Source: Lachnospiraceae bacterium UBA5895
GTDB lineage: Bacteria > Bacillota > Clostridia > Lachnospirales > Lachnospiraceae
Direction of reading: 5' to 3'
Length of the DNA stretch: 64,000 bases
Assembly (NCBI GenBank): GCA_002431915.1
Contig: DJEP01000022.1
Coordinates: 1 to 64,000, forward strand
Each line of letters starts with the position of its first letter. Positions within the stretch are counted from its first letter, which is position 1. Of the stretch, positions 15,550-23,715 are shown piece by piece. The notes beneath the pieces were generated by a model. It had not been told where the DNA came from. It ran no database searches and was given only the letters and a program-made list of their open reading frames with translations. A program made the translations under genes and the position numbers.

Positions 15550-16362
15550 ATGAAGATTGGCAACAGAGAGTTTCAGACCAAAGGACATACTTATGTAATG
15601 GGGATCCTGAATGTGACCCCGGATTCCTTTTCCGATGGGGGAAAGTGGAATGACAGAGACCGGGCACTGAAGCATGTGGAAGAAATGATCGCCGAGGGAA
15701 TGGACGTTGTGGATATCGGTGGAGAATCCACCAGACCGGGGTATACCCTGTTATCCGACGAGGAGGAGATCGCCAGAGTCGTGCCCATGATCGAGGCAGT
15801 GAAGGCAAATTTTGATATTCCCATTTCCCTGGACACCTACAAAAGCGGTGTGGCAGAGGCGGGGATCCGTGCGGGTGCGGATCTTATCAACGATATCTGG
15901 GGATTGAAATATGATAAGCGTATGGCAGAGGTCATTGCCAAGAGTGGGCTGCCCTGTTGTCTGATGCACAACCGCAAGGAAGCGGATTATCGGGATTTTA
16001 TGCAGGATGTGGCAGCAGATCTGGCAGATACGATCCACCTGGCGGAAGCGGCAGGAATCGCGGACGAGAATATCATCTTAGATCCCGGTGTGGGCTTCGG
16101 CAAGACTTATGAGAACAATCTGGAGATCATCAACTGCCTGGAAGAGTTGAATATGTTTGGCTATCCGTTACTGCTGGGATGCAGCCGTAAGTCTGTCATC
16201 GGACTGACACTGGATCTGCCGGTGACGGAGAGAGTGGAGGGGACGCTTGTGACCACCATGTTCGGTGTGCAGAAAGGATGCATGTTCGTCAGGGTGCATG
16301 ATGTGAAGGAAAATGTCCGCACCATTAAAATGTGTGAAACTATTTTAAACAGCGGAAACTAA
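15550..16362 (+). CDS. folP: Dihydropteroate synthase
   Basis: Joins p-aminobenzoate to 6-hydroxymethyl-dihydropterin pyrophosphate; the target of sulfonamides. It has 271 residues forming a TIM barrel. Motifs are MGILNVTPDSFSDGG, DIGGESTRPG, SLDTYKSGVAEA, NDIWGL, DPGVGFGKTYENN and GCSRKSVIG, all in order. ATG 15550 is preferred over ATG 15535 because GGGGAG at 15537-15542 is correctly spaced for it. It is the fourth gene of the folate operon. Confidence 0.97.
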   Translation: MKIGNREFQTKGHTYVMGILNVTPDSFSDGGKWNDRDRALKHVEEMIAEGMDVVDIGGESTRPGYTLLSDEEEIARVVPMIEAVKANFDIPISLDTYKSGVAEAGIRAGADLINDIWGLKYDKRMAEVIAKSGLPCCLMHNRKEADYRDFMQDVAADLADTIHLAEAAGIADENIILDPGVGFGKTYENNLEIINCLEELNMFGYPLLLGCSRKSVIGLTLDLPVTERVEGTLVTTMFGVQKGCMFVRVHDVKENVRTIKMCETILNSGN

Positions 16363-16399
16363 GAAGCTGCGAAACGAATCGGGAAAGGCGGAATCGGCA

Positions 16400-17257
16400 A
16401 TGAGAAATGAAATTCAAAAGGATCAGATCCGTATTGAAGAACTGGAAGTATATGCGCATCACGGTGTGTATCCGGAAGAAAATGAAAAAGGACAGCATTT
16501 TTACGTGAATGCTACTTTGTATACCAATACCCGTCCGGCGGGACTGGCGGATGAACTGAACCTTTCCACCAATTACGGGGAGGTCTGTCAGTTTATCACG
16601 GATTTCATGCAGCAGCATACCTTTCAGCTGATCGAAACGGTGGCAGAGCGGACGGCATATGAAGTGCTGCAGCATTTTCCGCTGGTACAGGGACTGGATC
16701 TGGAGATCCGCAAGCCCGATGCACCGATTCCACTGCCCTTTGGCAGTGTGTCTGTGGCAATCCACAGAGAATGGCATGAGGCTTATATTGCCGTGGGTTC
16801 CAATATGGGTGACAGCAGAGAGCATATTGCGCAGGCGCTGGGACAGCTGGAGAAGCATAAGGATATTCAGGTTACGAAGGTATCGGAATTATTAGAGACA
16901 TTGCCCTACGGTGGTGTGGAGCAGGATAACTTTGCAAACGGAATGTTTGAGATCCGGACATTATTGACACCGGAAGAACTGTTGCGGGAATTGCATAGAA
17001 TCGAAGCTTCCGAAGGAAGAGAACGCAAAATTCACTGGGGACCCCGGACGCTGGATCTGGATATTATTTTCTATGATGATCTGATCTACAGCTCGGAGGA
17101 TCTGGTGATTCCCCATATAGATATGGAGAACCGTTATTTTGTGCTGAAGCCTTTGTGTGAACTGGCACCGAACTTCCGCCATCCCATCACACACAAGACT
17201 GTAACACAGATGTTGTCGGAGCTCCCCGTGGATCTTACGGAAGGAAACGAAGCGTAA
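16400..17257 (+). CDS. folBK: Fused dihydroneopterin aldolase / HPPK
   Basis: A bifunctional 285-residue enzyme. Residues 8-120 are dihydroneopterin aldolase (IEELEVYAHHGVYPEE, then a NYGEVCQFITDFM helix and LIETVAERTAYEVL). Residues 126-285 are 6-hydroxymethyl-dihydropterin pyrophosphokinase (YIAVGSNMGDSREHI, a GPRTLDLDIIFYDD motif binding Mg and ATP, then PHIDMENRYFVLKPLCELAP). Fusion couples two consecutive steps. It is the last gene of the folate operon, and its 3' end overlaps the convergent transporter gene by 23 bp. Confidence 0.96.
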   Translation: MRNEIQKDQIRIEELEVYAHHGVYPEENEKGQHFYVNATLYTNTRPAGLADELNLSTNYGEVCQFITDFMQQHTFQLIETVAERTAYEVLQHFPLVQGLDLEIRKPDAPIPLPFGSVSVAIHREWHEAYIAVGSNMGDSREHIAQALGQLEKHKDIQVTKVSELLETLPYGGVEQDNFANGMFEIRTLLTPEELLRELHRIEASEGRERKIHWGPRTLDLDIIFYDDLIYSSEDLVIPHIDMENRYFVLKPLCELAPNFRHPITHKTVTQMLSELPVDLTEGNEA

Positions 17258-17732
17258 AGCGGGCACAGAGACCGATGAACAATCCGGTTACCAGACCGCT
17301 TAATAGTAAAAACGGCAGATAGACAAGCACGGCGGGAACGGAAGTCAGTAAAAACGCAACCCCGATCTGCCCCAGATTATGGAAGACAGCCCCGGTCATA
17401 CTTGCAAGGAACAGGTAATGACCGTGTAATAATTGCTTTACAAACACCATGGCAAGCAGGCACAGGAGACCACCAGACAGGCTGTACAGGAGACTGATGG
17501 TCTGACCGAAGAACAGGGTCGCTAAAAGGATCCGCACCAGAAGCACGAAAAAGGCGTCTTTTGCGGAATATTTCCATAGAACAACAAGCGTTATTATATT
17601 AGCAAGCCCCAGTTTGATGCCCGGGATAGGGACGATGGGGGGCAGGGCGCTTTCCACAGCATACAGAGCCAGTGCAATGGCGGCTAACAGGGAAAGCGTC
17701 GTCAGTTTTTTGGTAGTTATGGGTGGTTTCAT
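17235..17732 (-). CDS. Gx-transporter-family membrane protein
   Basis: A 165-residue integral membrane protein with about five hydrophobic segments. The pattern ESALPPIVPIPGIKLGLANIITL and GGLLCLLAMVFVKQL matches the Gx_transp family (also mislabelled heptaprenyl diphosphate synthase component I), which is related to ECF-type substrate-binding subunits. The upstream minus-strand neighbour encodes a NusG-II protein, and the divergent gene is apbE. This grouping resembles parts of flavin-based extracellular electron transfer loci; that link is inference. The 3' end overlaps folBK on the opposite strand. Confidence 0.85.
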   Translation of the reverse strand: MKPPITTKKLTTLSLLAAIALALYAVESALPPIVPIPGIKLGLANIITLVVLWKYSAKDAFFVLLVRILLATLFFGQTISLLYSLSGGLLCLLAMVFVKQLLHGHYLFLASMTGAVFHNLGQIGVAFLLTSVPAVLVYLPFLLLSGLVTGLFIGLCARFTLRFLP

Positions 17733-17801
17733 TATGATCTCCGTGCTTTTCGCAATTCGTAAACGTTCCGGCGTTTTAGAGCCGTGTGCTTTAATATCTT
17801 A

Positions 17802-18230
17802 TCAATAGGTTACTCCGTCGGGAATAAATGTCGTGTTATCCGGTGTGGTTGCCTCTTCTCTGACCCGGATCACCAGCCGATTGGGCAGACAAGTGATGGG
17901 GAGCAGGGAGGTGCTGATAAATCCCTGATGCACGCAGATCTGATCCGGACAGGAGGCGGAGACGATGGCAATGCTGCCCGGACGGACGCAGACGGTATTC
18001 GTTGCATCGTTCTCTCCGGGAACATCAAAAGTATATTCACCGATCACTGTGTCCAGCCGGATGGTCTGCAATAATTCCCCATTCTGATAGAGGTCGGCAT
18101 AGAGAGCCTGACCGTTCCCTGGGGAACTGTGAGAGACCAAATAGATCCGGAGCCCGCATAGGATGGCTATTGCGAGCAGAACTGCTGTAAGTAGAACCGC
18201 TTTTTTTCGATCGTTCATGGAAACATTCAT
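17802..18230 (-). CDS. NusG domain II membrane-anchored protein
   Basis: A 142-residue protein with one N-terminal membrane segment (KKAVLLTAVLLAIAILCGLR), then an extracytoplasmic NusG-II-like beta domain with cysteines in CPDQICVHQG and PITCLPNRLVIRV. The start is ATG 18230, 10 bp after AAAGGAGTT; longer in-frame starts lie upstream of this site. It is in the same direction as the Gx transporter gene, 69 bp apart, and divergent from apbE 53 bp away. Function is unknown. Similar proteins sit with ApbE flavin transferases, suggesting a redox role at the membrane. Confidence 0.85.
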   Translation of the reverse strand: MNVSMNDRKKAVLLTAVLLAIAILCGLRIYLVSHSSPGNGQALYADLYQNGELLQTIRLDTVIGEYTFDVPGENDATNTVCVRPGSIAIVSASCPDQICVHQGFISTSLLPITCLPNRLVIRVREEATTPDNTTFIPDGVTY

Positions 18231-18283
18231 AGGAATAAGGAACTCCTTTCGATGAGAACAGTATAACAAAAGGAATGTAAAAA

Positions 18284-19375
18284 ATGAAGAAGTATTTGAA
18301 AACGTCCCGGGCGGTGTGCTGGGCAGCACTTTTTACAATGATCCCCGCGCTTTTCCTGGGAGGCTGCGGACAGCAGACCAAATGCGAAAAAAGTATAGAC
18401 ACTGCAATGGGAACCGTCATTTCCCAGACCGTTTATGTGACCGGAAATTCTGCAGCAACAATGAACGGTAAAACAGGCGCTAAAATAACAGATGATGTTT
18501 TACAAAAACTAAATGAACTGGAGCAGGAAGAACTTTCCTGGCGCCTGGAGAGTGCGGAAGTGGCTCGTATCAATGCAGCCGCCGGAGAAGGACAGATACA
18601 GGTTTCCTCTGCGATGGCAGGCTGGCTGGAACGGTGCCTACAGATCTCGGAACAGACAGGTGGTGCTTTTGATGTGAGCATTGGTCAGCTCAGCCGACTG
18701 TGGGATATTGATACCTGGGCGGCTGACGATGATCCGCAGAACTATGAACTGCCAGAGAAGGAGAAAATCGCACAGGCACTTGCTACGTCAGGCTGGCAGA
18801 AGATTGGACTGGAACAGCAGGCTGTCGGAGCCCTGGTGAGTATCCCCGCAGAAATGCAGTTGGATCTGGGTGCCGTAGGCAAAGGTGTGGCATTGGATGA
18901 GATTCATGAGACGCTGGAAGCTCATCCGGAGGTGAGCGGTGCGGTGATCTCTGTGGGAGGCAGCATCCTGACATATGGAAGCAAACCGGAGGGCGGAGCC
19001 TGGCAGATCGCGGTGACAGATCCGCTGGATCCCTCGCAAAGTGTGGGAATTCTCACGTTGGATGGAGGGTACTGTGTATCCACCTCGGGAGACTATGAGC
19101 GATATGTGGAAGTGGATGGTGTCAGATATCATCATATACTGGATCCCCGGACCGGATCCCCTGCACGCAGCAATGTATCGGGGGTTACCATTGTGACGAA
19201 GGATGGTTTCTTAAGCGATGCGTTGTCTACCGCCTGCTTTGTATTAGGATCGGAGGAAGGGCAGAAACTTCTGGAAAAATACGATGCGGAGGCATTGTTC
19301 ATCGATCATGAGAGAACGATTACCATGACGGAAGGTATGCAACAATATTTCCATTTGTCGAATTCACAGAAATAG
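18284..19375 (+). CDS. apbE: FAD:protein FMN transferase (ApbE lipoprotein)
   Basis: Attaches FMN from FAD to a Ser/Thr of extracytoplasmic flavoproteins such as Rnf or Nqr subunits. It has 363 residues. The N-terminal signal ends in a lipobox, LGGC with Cys29. The catalytic domain shows TAMGTVISQTVY, GGAFDVSIGQLSRLW, LDLGAVGKGVALDEI, VSVGG-type ISVGGSILTYG, YHHILDPRTGSPAR and a C-terminal DALSTACFVLG motif. It is divergent from the NusG-II gene. No flavinylated target protein is encoded in this window. Confidence 0.96.
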   Translation: MKKYLKTSRAVCWAALFTMIPALFLGGCGQQTKCEKSIDTAMGTVISQTVYVTGNSAATMNGKTGAKITDDVLQKLNELEQEELSWRLESAEVARINAAAGEGQIQVSSAMAGWLERCLQISEQTGGAFDVSIGQLSRLWDIDTWAADDDPQNYELPEKEKIAQALATSGWQKIGLEQQAVGALVSIPAEMQLDLGAVGKGVALDEIHETLEAHPEVSGAVISVGGSILTYGSKPEGGAWQIAVTDPLDPSQSVGILTLDGGYCVSTSGDYERYVEVDGVRYHHILDPRTGSPARSNVSGVTIVTKDGFLSDALSTACFVLGSEEGQKLLEKYDAEALFIDHERTITMTEGMQQYFHLSNSQK

Positions 19376-19435
19376 TGTATAGTAAATATAGTTAATCGTG
19401 AATAACCACAGTTTTTCTGTAAACAGAGGATAGCA

Positions 19436-19807
19436 ATGGAGAATAAAGAAAATAAAATGGAAGAGAAGAATAATTATTTGTCCGCAGATCCGGCGACCAT
19501 AAGACAGATCGATGAGAAGATGCCGCCGGAAGAGGAATTGCAGGATCTGGCAGAATTTTTTAAAGTATTTGGAGATGCTACAAGACTGAAGATCTTGTCG
19601 GTGCTGCTGTGCTCCGAAATGTGTGTGTATGACATAGCCACTCTGCTTGGTATGTCCCAGTCTGCTATTTCCCATCAGTTACGGGTATTGAAGCAGATGG
19701 ATCTGGTGAAGAACCGCAGGGACGGCAAGACCATTTTCTATGCGCTGGCGGATGATCATATCATCACGATTCTGAATCAGGGTCTGAATCATATTGAGGA
19801 AGGTTAA
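19436..19807 (+). CDS. ArsR/SmtB-family metal-responsive repressor
   Basis: A 123-residue winged-helix regulator. The DNA-recognition helix is DIATLLGMSQSAISHQLRVL and the wing is KNRRDGKTIFYAL. The last helix has Asp-x-His and, eleven residues on, His-x-x-Glu (DDHIITILNQGLNHIEE), the alpha-5 zinc site of SmtB/CzrA. A cysteine is also present in EMCVYD of helix 3. I therefore predict a Zn/Co sensor. No metal exporter gene adjoins it. A 12-of-16 imperfect palindrome begins GTTAATCG upstream and could be its operator. An upstream RBS GAGGATAG is present. Confidence 0.88.
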   Translation: MENKENKMEEKNNYLSADPATIRQIDEKMPPEEELQDLAEFFKVFGDATRLKILSVLLCSEMCVYDIATLLGMSQSAISHQLRVLKQMDLVKNRRDGKTIFYALADDHIITILNQGLNHIEEG

Positions 19808-19808
19808 A

Positions 19809-19839
19809 AAGAGCCGCAGGCGAAAAGTCTGCGGCTCTT
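19809..19839. terminator. Bidirectional terminator between arsR-type and DUF5050 genes
   Basis: AAGAGCCGCAG 19809-19819 pairs with CTGCGGCTCTT 19829-19839. On the minus strand it is followed by TTTTTAACC, so it best serves the gene at 19857; on the plus strand it follows the sensor stop codon directly. Confidence 0.85.
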
Positions 19840-19856
19840 GCTGGCTGTCATTACAA

Positions 19857-20882
19857 TTACTTTTTCAGTGCATCCAGTGCAGCCTCACTGGCTCCGTCAA
19901 AGCTGCTGTATGTCCATGTCCCCAGGGGAGAGTGATACCAGAAAGAATCATCTCCGAACATCTGGAAGTAGACATACTGGGATGTCATATTGATGGCGGT
20001 ATAATTGCCCTCGGCAATGACCCAGGAATCACTTCCGTCATCCCGCATGCATTTCAGGCATGCCTCTTCACTGTTTACCTGATAGTACACATAGCCGTAA
20101 CCAACATTGAAGCAGTCGATCCTCTCTTCCGTCAGGACTTCCACTTCATTCCGGGACAGGGAATAACGGCAGAGTCTGTAATTATTTTCCACATCCATAT
20201 AGTAGATATAGTCACCCTGTGCGATGGGGTACCACAGATTGCCGTCCCATATGGTGGAGGAAGTGTCTGTAGCGGTATTCAACGCATAGAGATAATGATT
20301 CTCCTGGGTACCGTTGTAATAGATGGTACCGTTCACGGCGCAGGCGGGATTGATCTCGTAATCTGCCAGATCTGTTTTGTCGGATTTGTCGATCCTCATG
20401 CGATAAAATAAAGGTCCGTTATCATCCACAGTCATAATATAGAGGTTACTTCCCACCAGCTGGGCGGAAACAATGGGATCCCGGGTAAGTCCTGTCACAT
20501 CCGTACCGTTTAATTTACAGCGGTTGAAGGAACGCACAGCCCGCAGGGAACCGATTCCGGCATCTCCCGAAGCACCGGTCTGGTAATAGTAGAGGTATTT
20601 TCCTCCGGCTAAAATATTTTCCGCGGAAGCACTGCCTAATTTTTGGATATTCTGCTCTGAAGGATCCATGGAGTACAGGGTGTTGCTGTCGTAAGCATTG
20701 GCAAAATACACTTTCCCATCGTACTCGCAGAAGTAACCGGAATTGTTCAGATTCCCCGCGGTGTTGCCCACCGTCTCAGGGGAATTATCCGGGATCCGGT
20801 CGCCCACGATGGCAAGTGCTCCGATGACGATCGCGAACAGAAGAAAAGGAATTAAAATGAACAAGGCTTTTTTATCTTTCAT
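19857..20882 (-). CDS. DUF5050-type extracytoplasmic protein
   Basis: A 341-residue protein anchored by one N-terminal membrane helix (KKALFILIPFLLFAIVIGAL). The rest consists of repeated beta segments such as GKVYFANAYDSNTLYSMD, GTIYYNGTQENHYLYALN, GDYIYYMDVENNYRLCRYS and GYVYYQVNSEEACLKCMRDD. This is the DUF5050/beta-propeller pattern seen in surface proteins of Clostridia. The start is ATG 20882, preceded by GAAGGAT; the upstream 43-codon extension has no supporting site. Function is unknown. Confidence 0.8.
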   Translation of the reverse strand: MKDKKALFILIPFLLFAIVIGALAIVGDRIPDNSPETVGNTAGNLNNSGYFCEYDGKVYFANAYDSNTLYSMDPSEQNIQKLGSASAENILAGGKYLYYYQTGASGDAGIGSLRAVRSFNRCKLNGTDVTGLTRDPIVSAQLVGSNLYIMTVDDNGPLFYRMRIDKSDKTDLADYEINPACAVNGTIYYNGTQENHYLYALNTATDTSSTIWDGNLWYPIAQGDYIYYMDVENNYRLCRYSLSRNEVEVLTEERIDCFNVGYGYVYYQVNSEEACLKCMRDDGSDSWVIAEGNYTAINMTSQYVYFQMFGDDSFWYHSPLGTWTYSSFDGASEAALDALKK

Positions 20883-20993
20883 AAGTAATCCTTCTTTATA
20901 CATAAATATGTAAAAATGAAATGTAAAGTTTTTGTAATATCTAATATTATACCTTGGTTCTTGCTTGCTAACAAGAAAAAAGTGAGATAAAAT

Positions 20994-21146
20994 GTAACTA
21001 TTCAGAGCCATGTAAAGATTATCAAATGAGCGTCGAATGCTTGCATTCGTAAGAGCAATTGATAATCTTTATAGGGCGAAGTAACCACATGAGCAAAAGA
21101 AAAGCCTCGCAGAGGCGGTTTTGCGAATGGGGTTCTGAATAGTTAC
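20994..21146 (+). repeat. Dispersed palindromic repeat, copy A (full length)
   Basis: A 153-bp element. The inverted ends GTAACTATTCAGA / TCTGAATAGTTAC are a perfect 13-bp match. Inside, AAAGATTATCAA pairs with TTGATAATCTTT around a conserved hairpin CGAATGCTTGCATTCG. Then come the conserved linker GGCGAAGTAACCACATGA and a hairpin GCCTC/GAGGC enclosed by GCAAAA/TTTTGC. The element ends 21 bp before the pheA start codon, leaving only the AAGGAG site between them. Confidence 0.9.
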
Positions 21147-21166
21147 AAGGAGTTAAGGAGAACAGC

Positions 21167-22291
21167 ATGGATTTAGCACAGTTAAGACAACAGATCGACA
21201 CCATCGACAGGCAGATCGTGGATCTCTATGAGGAGCGCATGGATGTCTGTAAGCAGGTGGCGGAATATAAAATAGAGACCGGGAAAAAGGTATTCGACAA
21301 GCAGCGGGAGCAGGAGAAAATTGCCGGAGTCAAGGCACTGACACACAACGATTTCAACAGTCACGGCGTTGAGGAACTGTTTGAACAGATCATGTCTATG
21401 AGCAGAAAGCTGCAGTACCAGCTTTTAGCAGCTCACGGCAGTGAGGGCAGACTACCCTTCATCGGTGTGGACGAACTGGAGACCGAGTGTGCCAGAGTGG
21501 TCTATCAGGGTGCGGAGGGATCTTATTCCCAGGCGGCTATGCGCAAGTTTTTCGGAGAAAATGTAAACTCTTTTCATGTAGAGTCCTTCCGGGATGCCAT
21601 GAGTGCCATTGACGAGGGCAGCGCGGATTTTGCAGTTCTTCCCATTGAAAATTCCACTGCAGGAATCGTTAATGAGATCTATGATCTGCTGGTGGAATTC
21701 GAAAATTATATCGTAGGAGAGCAGGTCATTCCCATCGAACACTGCCTGCTGGCACTGCCCGGGACAAAAATGGAGGAAATCAAAAGAGTCTATTCCCATC
21801 CCCAGTCTCTGATGCAGAGCGCCAGATACCTCTCTGACCATGACTGGCAGCAGATCAGTATGCAGAATAATGCATTTGCAGCATTAAAGGTAGCAAAAGA
21901 AAAGGATAAAACGCAGGCGGCCATCGCCAGCGAATATGCGGGTCAGACCTACGGACTGGAGATACTGGAAAAAGGTATCAATGATTCCGACAGCAATTCC
22001 ACCCGTTTTATCATTGTGACGAACCAGAAGATTTTCCGCAAAAATGCAAACAAGATCAGTCTGTGTCTGGAGATTCCCCACGAGAGCGGATCCCTGTACC
22101 ACATTCTGTCCCATTTTATCTACAACAATCTGAACATGACCAAGATCGAGAGCCGCCCGATTCCCGACCGGAACTGGGAGTACCGATTCTTCATTGATTT
22201 CGAGGGAAACCTTTCGGACAGCGCAGTGAAAAACGCATTGCGGGGACTGCGGGAAGAGACCCGGAGCATGAAGATTCTGGGCAATTATTAG
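21167..22291 (+). CDS. pheA: Chorismate mutase / prephenate dehydratase
   Basis: A bifunctional P-protein of 374 residues that makes phenylpyruvate from chorismate for phenylalanine synthesis. Residues 1-90 are an AroQ chorismate mutase (LRQQIDTIDRQIVDLYEERM). Residues 105-285 are prephenate dehydratase (VVYQGAEGSYSQAAMRKFF, LPIENSTAGIVNEIYDLL, NDSDSNSTRFIIV with the catalytic Thr). Residues 295-370 are an ACT domain for phenylalanine feedback (LYHILSHFIYNNLNMTKIESRP). It lies between repeat copies A and B, and its leader may include copy A. Confidence 0.97.
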   Translation: MDLAQLRQQIDTIDRQIVDLYEERMDVCKQVAEYKIETGKKVFDKQREQEKIAGVKALTHNDFNSHGVEELFEQIMSMSRKLQYQLLAAHGSEGRLPFIGVDELETECARVVYQGAEGSYSQAAMRKFFGENVNSFHVESFRDAMSAIDEGSADFAVLPIENSTAGIVNEIYDLLVEFENYIVGEQVIPIEHCLLALPGTKMEEIKRVYSHPQSLMQSARYLSDHDWQQISMQNNAFAALKVAKEKDKTQAAIASEYAGQTYGLEILEKGINDSDSNSTRFIIVTNQKIFRKNANKISLCLEIPHESGSLYHILSHFIYNNLNMTKIESRPIPDRNWEYRFFIDFEGNLSDSAVKNALRGLREETRSMKILGNY

Positions 22292-22297
22292 GCATAA

Positions 22298-22332
22298 TAA
22301 CTATTCAGAAACCCATTGGCTCTGAATAGTTA
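22298..22332 (-). repeat. Dispersed palindromic repeat, copy B (minimal, ends only)
   Basis: 35 bp: TAACTATTCAGA, an 11-bp centre, and TCTGAATAGTTA. The inner bases match the right end of copy A followed by its left end, so this is a reverse-orientation copy with its interior deleted. It begins 6 bp after the pheA stop codon and ends 28 bp before the next ATG. Confidence 0.88.
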
Positions 22333-22360
22333 AAACATATAAAACAAGAAGGTTAGACAT

Positions 22361-23653
22361 ATGAGAGAAAAAGAACTGATCGTATACCGTGATTTTGAGG
22401 ACGGCGAGCTGTTGTATGACATGGCGTTCCTCATGTCCCATTACGATGACGAATATTACAATACGGAAGATATGGCGGCATTATTTTACGAGTGCATCCA
22501 TGACCTGATCGACCTGGCAGGCAATTACGGTTTCCACGGGAATCTGTGGCACTGCTATCTGGCAAATCTTCTGGTGAACAACGAGAACAGCTACAGCTGC
22601 GGCTGCGAGATCCGCGGGGAAATCGTCGGTTCCATCAACGATGCGGCGCTGCACGACATCCGCATTTTCAAGGAATTCTATGATTTTGATTTTGCTCCAA
22701 TGATGGAGACTCTGAAGGTGCCGGAATTTTCCCTGATTGAAAATTATGCCAGCAGCATGCAGGAGAGTAAGGTCTACAACAAGCGGATCTGTGCCCGCAT
22801 CTGTGAACTGGCGGAGAAGTTCTGCGCCGACGGCACCCCGGAGGAGATGAAAGCTACCCTGACCCAGTTCTACAAGGAATACGGCGTGGGCAAATTCGGT
22901 CTGCATAAATCCTTCCGTATCACCCATGATGAAGAGGGCGTACATATCGTTCCTATCTTAAATATTGCCCATGTGAAGCTGGATGACCTGGTGGGCTACG
23001 AGACCCCGAAAAAGAAACTGGTGGATAACACCGAGGCTTTTGTAAACGGCAAAAAAGCCAATAACTGCCTGCTGTTCGGCGATGCGGGGACCGGTAAATC
23101 TTCCAGCATCAAGGCAATCGCCAACGAATATTATGACAGGGGTCTGCGTATCATCGAGGTCTACAAGCACCAGTTCCAGGACCTGAACACCGTGATCAGT
23201 CAGATCAAGAACCGCAATTACAAATTTATCATTTACATGGATGATTTGAGCTTCGAAGAATTCGAGATCGAATACAAATATTTAAAGGCTGTCATCGAGG
23301 GCGGACTGGAGAAAAAGCCGGAGAATGTCCTGATCTATGCCACCTCCAACCGTCGACACCTCATTCGTGAGAACTACAGCGACAAGGAGGAGACCAGAGA
23401 GGATATGCACACCAGCGATACCGTACAGGAGAAACTGTCGCTGGTATACCGTTTCGGCGTGACCATTTATTTCGGTGCTCCCAACAAAAAGGAATTCCAG
23501 AATATCGTAAAGACTCTGGCGGATCGTTATCATGTGGAGATACCGGAAGAGGAGCTTTTGCTGGAAGCCAATAAATGGGAGCTGTCCCACGGCGGACTGT
23601 CCGGAAGAAGCGCCCAGCAGTTCATTGATTACCTGTTAGGGCAGAAGGCATAA
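22361..23653 (+). CDS. AAA+ ATPase, DUF815 family
   Basis: A 430-residue protein. Residues 1-200 are an alpha-helical region of unknown role. Residues 205-425 are a AAA+ module with Walker A GDAGTGKSS, Walker B KFIIYMDDLSF, a sensor-like IYATSNRRHLI and an SGRSAQQF motif near the C terminus. DUF815 ATPases are widespread but poorly understood. It follows pheA and precedes ppx in the same direction with short gaps, though no functional link is evident. Confidence 0.88.
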   Translation: MREKELIVYRDFEDGELLYDMAFLMSHYDDEYYNTEDMAALFYECIHDLIDLAGNYGFHGNLWHCYLANLLVNNENSYSCGCEIRGEIVGSINDAALHDIRIFKEFYDFDFAPMMETLKVPEFSLIENYASSMQESKVYNKRICARICELAEKFCADGTPEEMKATLTQFYKEYGVGKFGLHKSFRITHDEEGVHIVPILNIAHVKLDDLVGYETPKKKLVDNTEAFVNGKKANNCLLFGDAGTGKSSSIKAIANEYYDRGLRIIEVYKHQFQDLNTVISQIKNRNYKFIIYMDDLSFEEFEIEYKYLKAVIEGGLEKKPENVLIYATSNRRHLIRENYSDKEETREDMHTSDTVQEKLSLVYRFGVTIYFGAPNKKEFQNIVKTLADRYHVEIPEEELLLEANKWELSHGGLSGRSAQQFIDYLLGQKA

Positions 23654-23715
23654 AACTTCCCTGAAATTACATACAACAGAACAGTTACAGGATAGTGTTG
23701 CAAAAGGAGAAAAAT

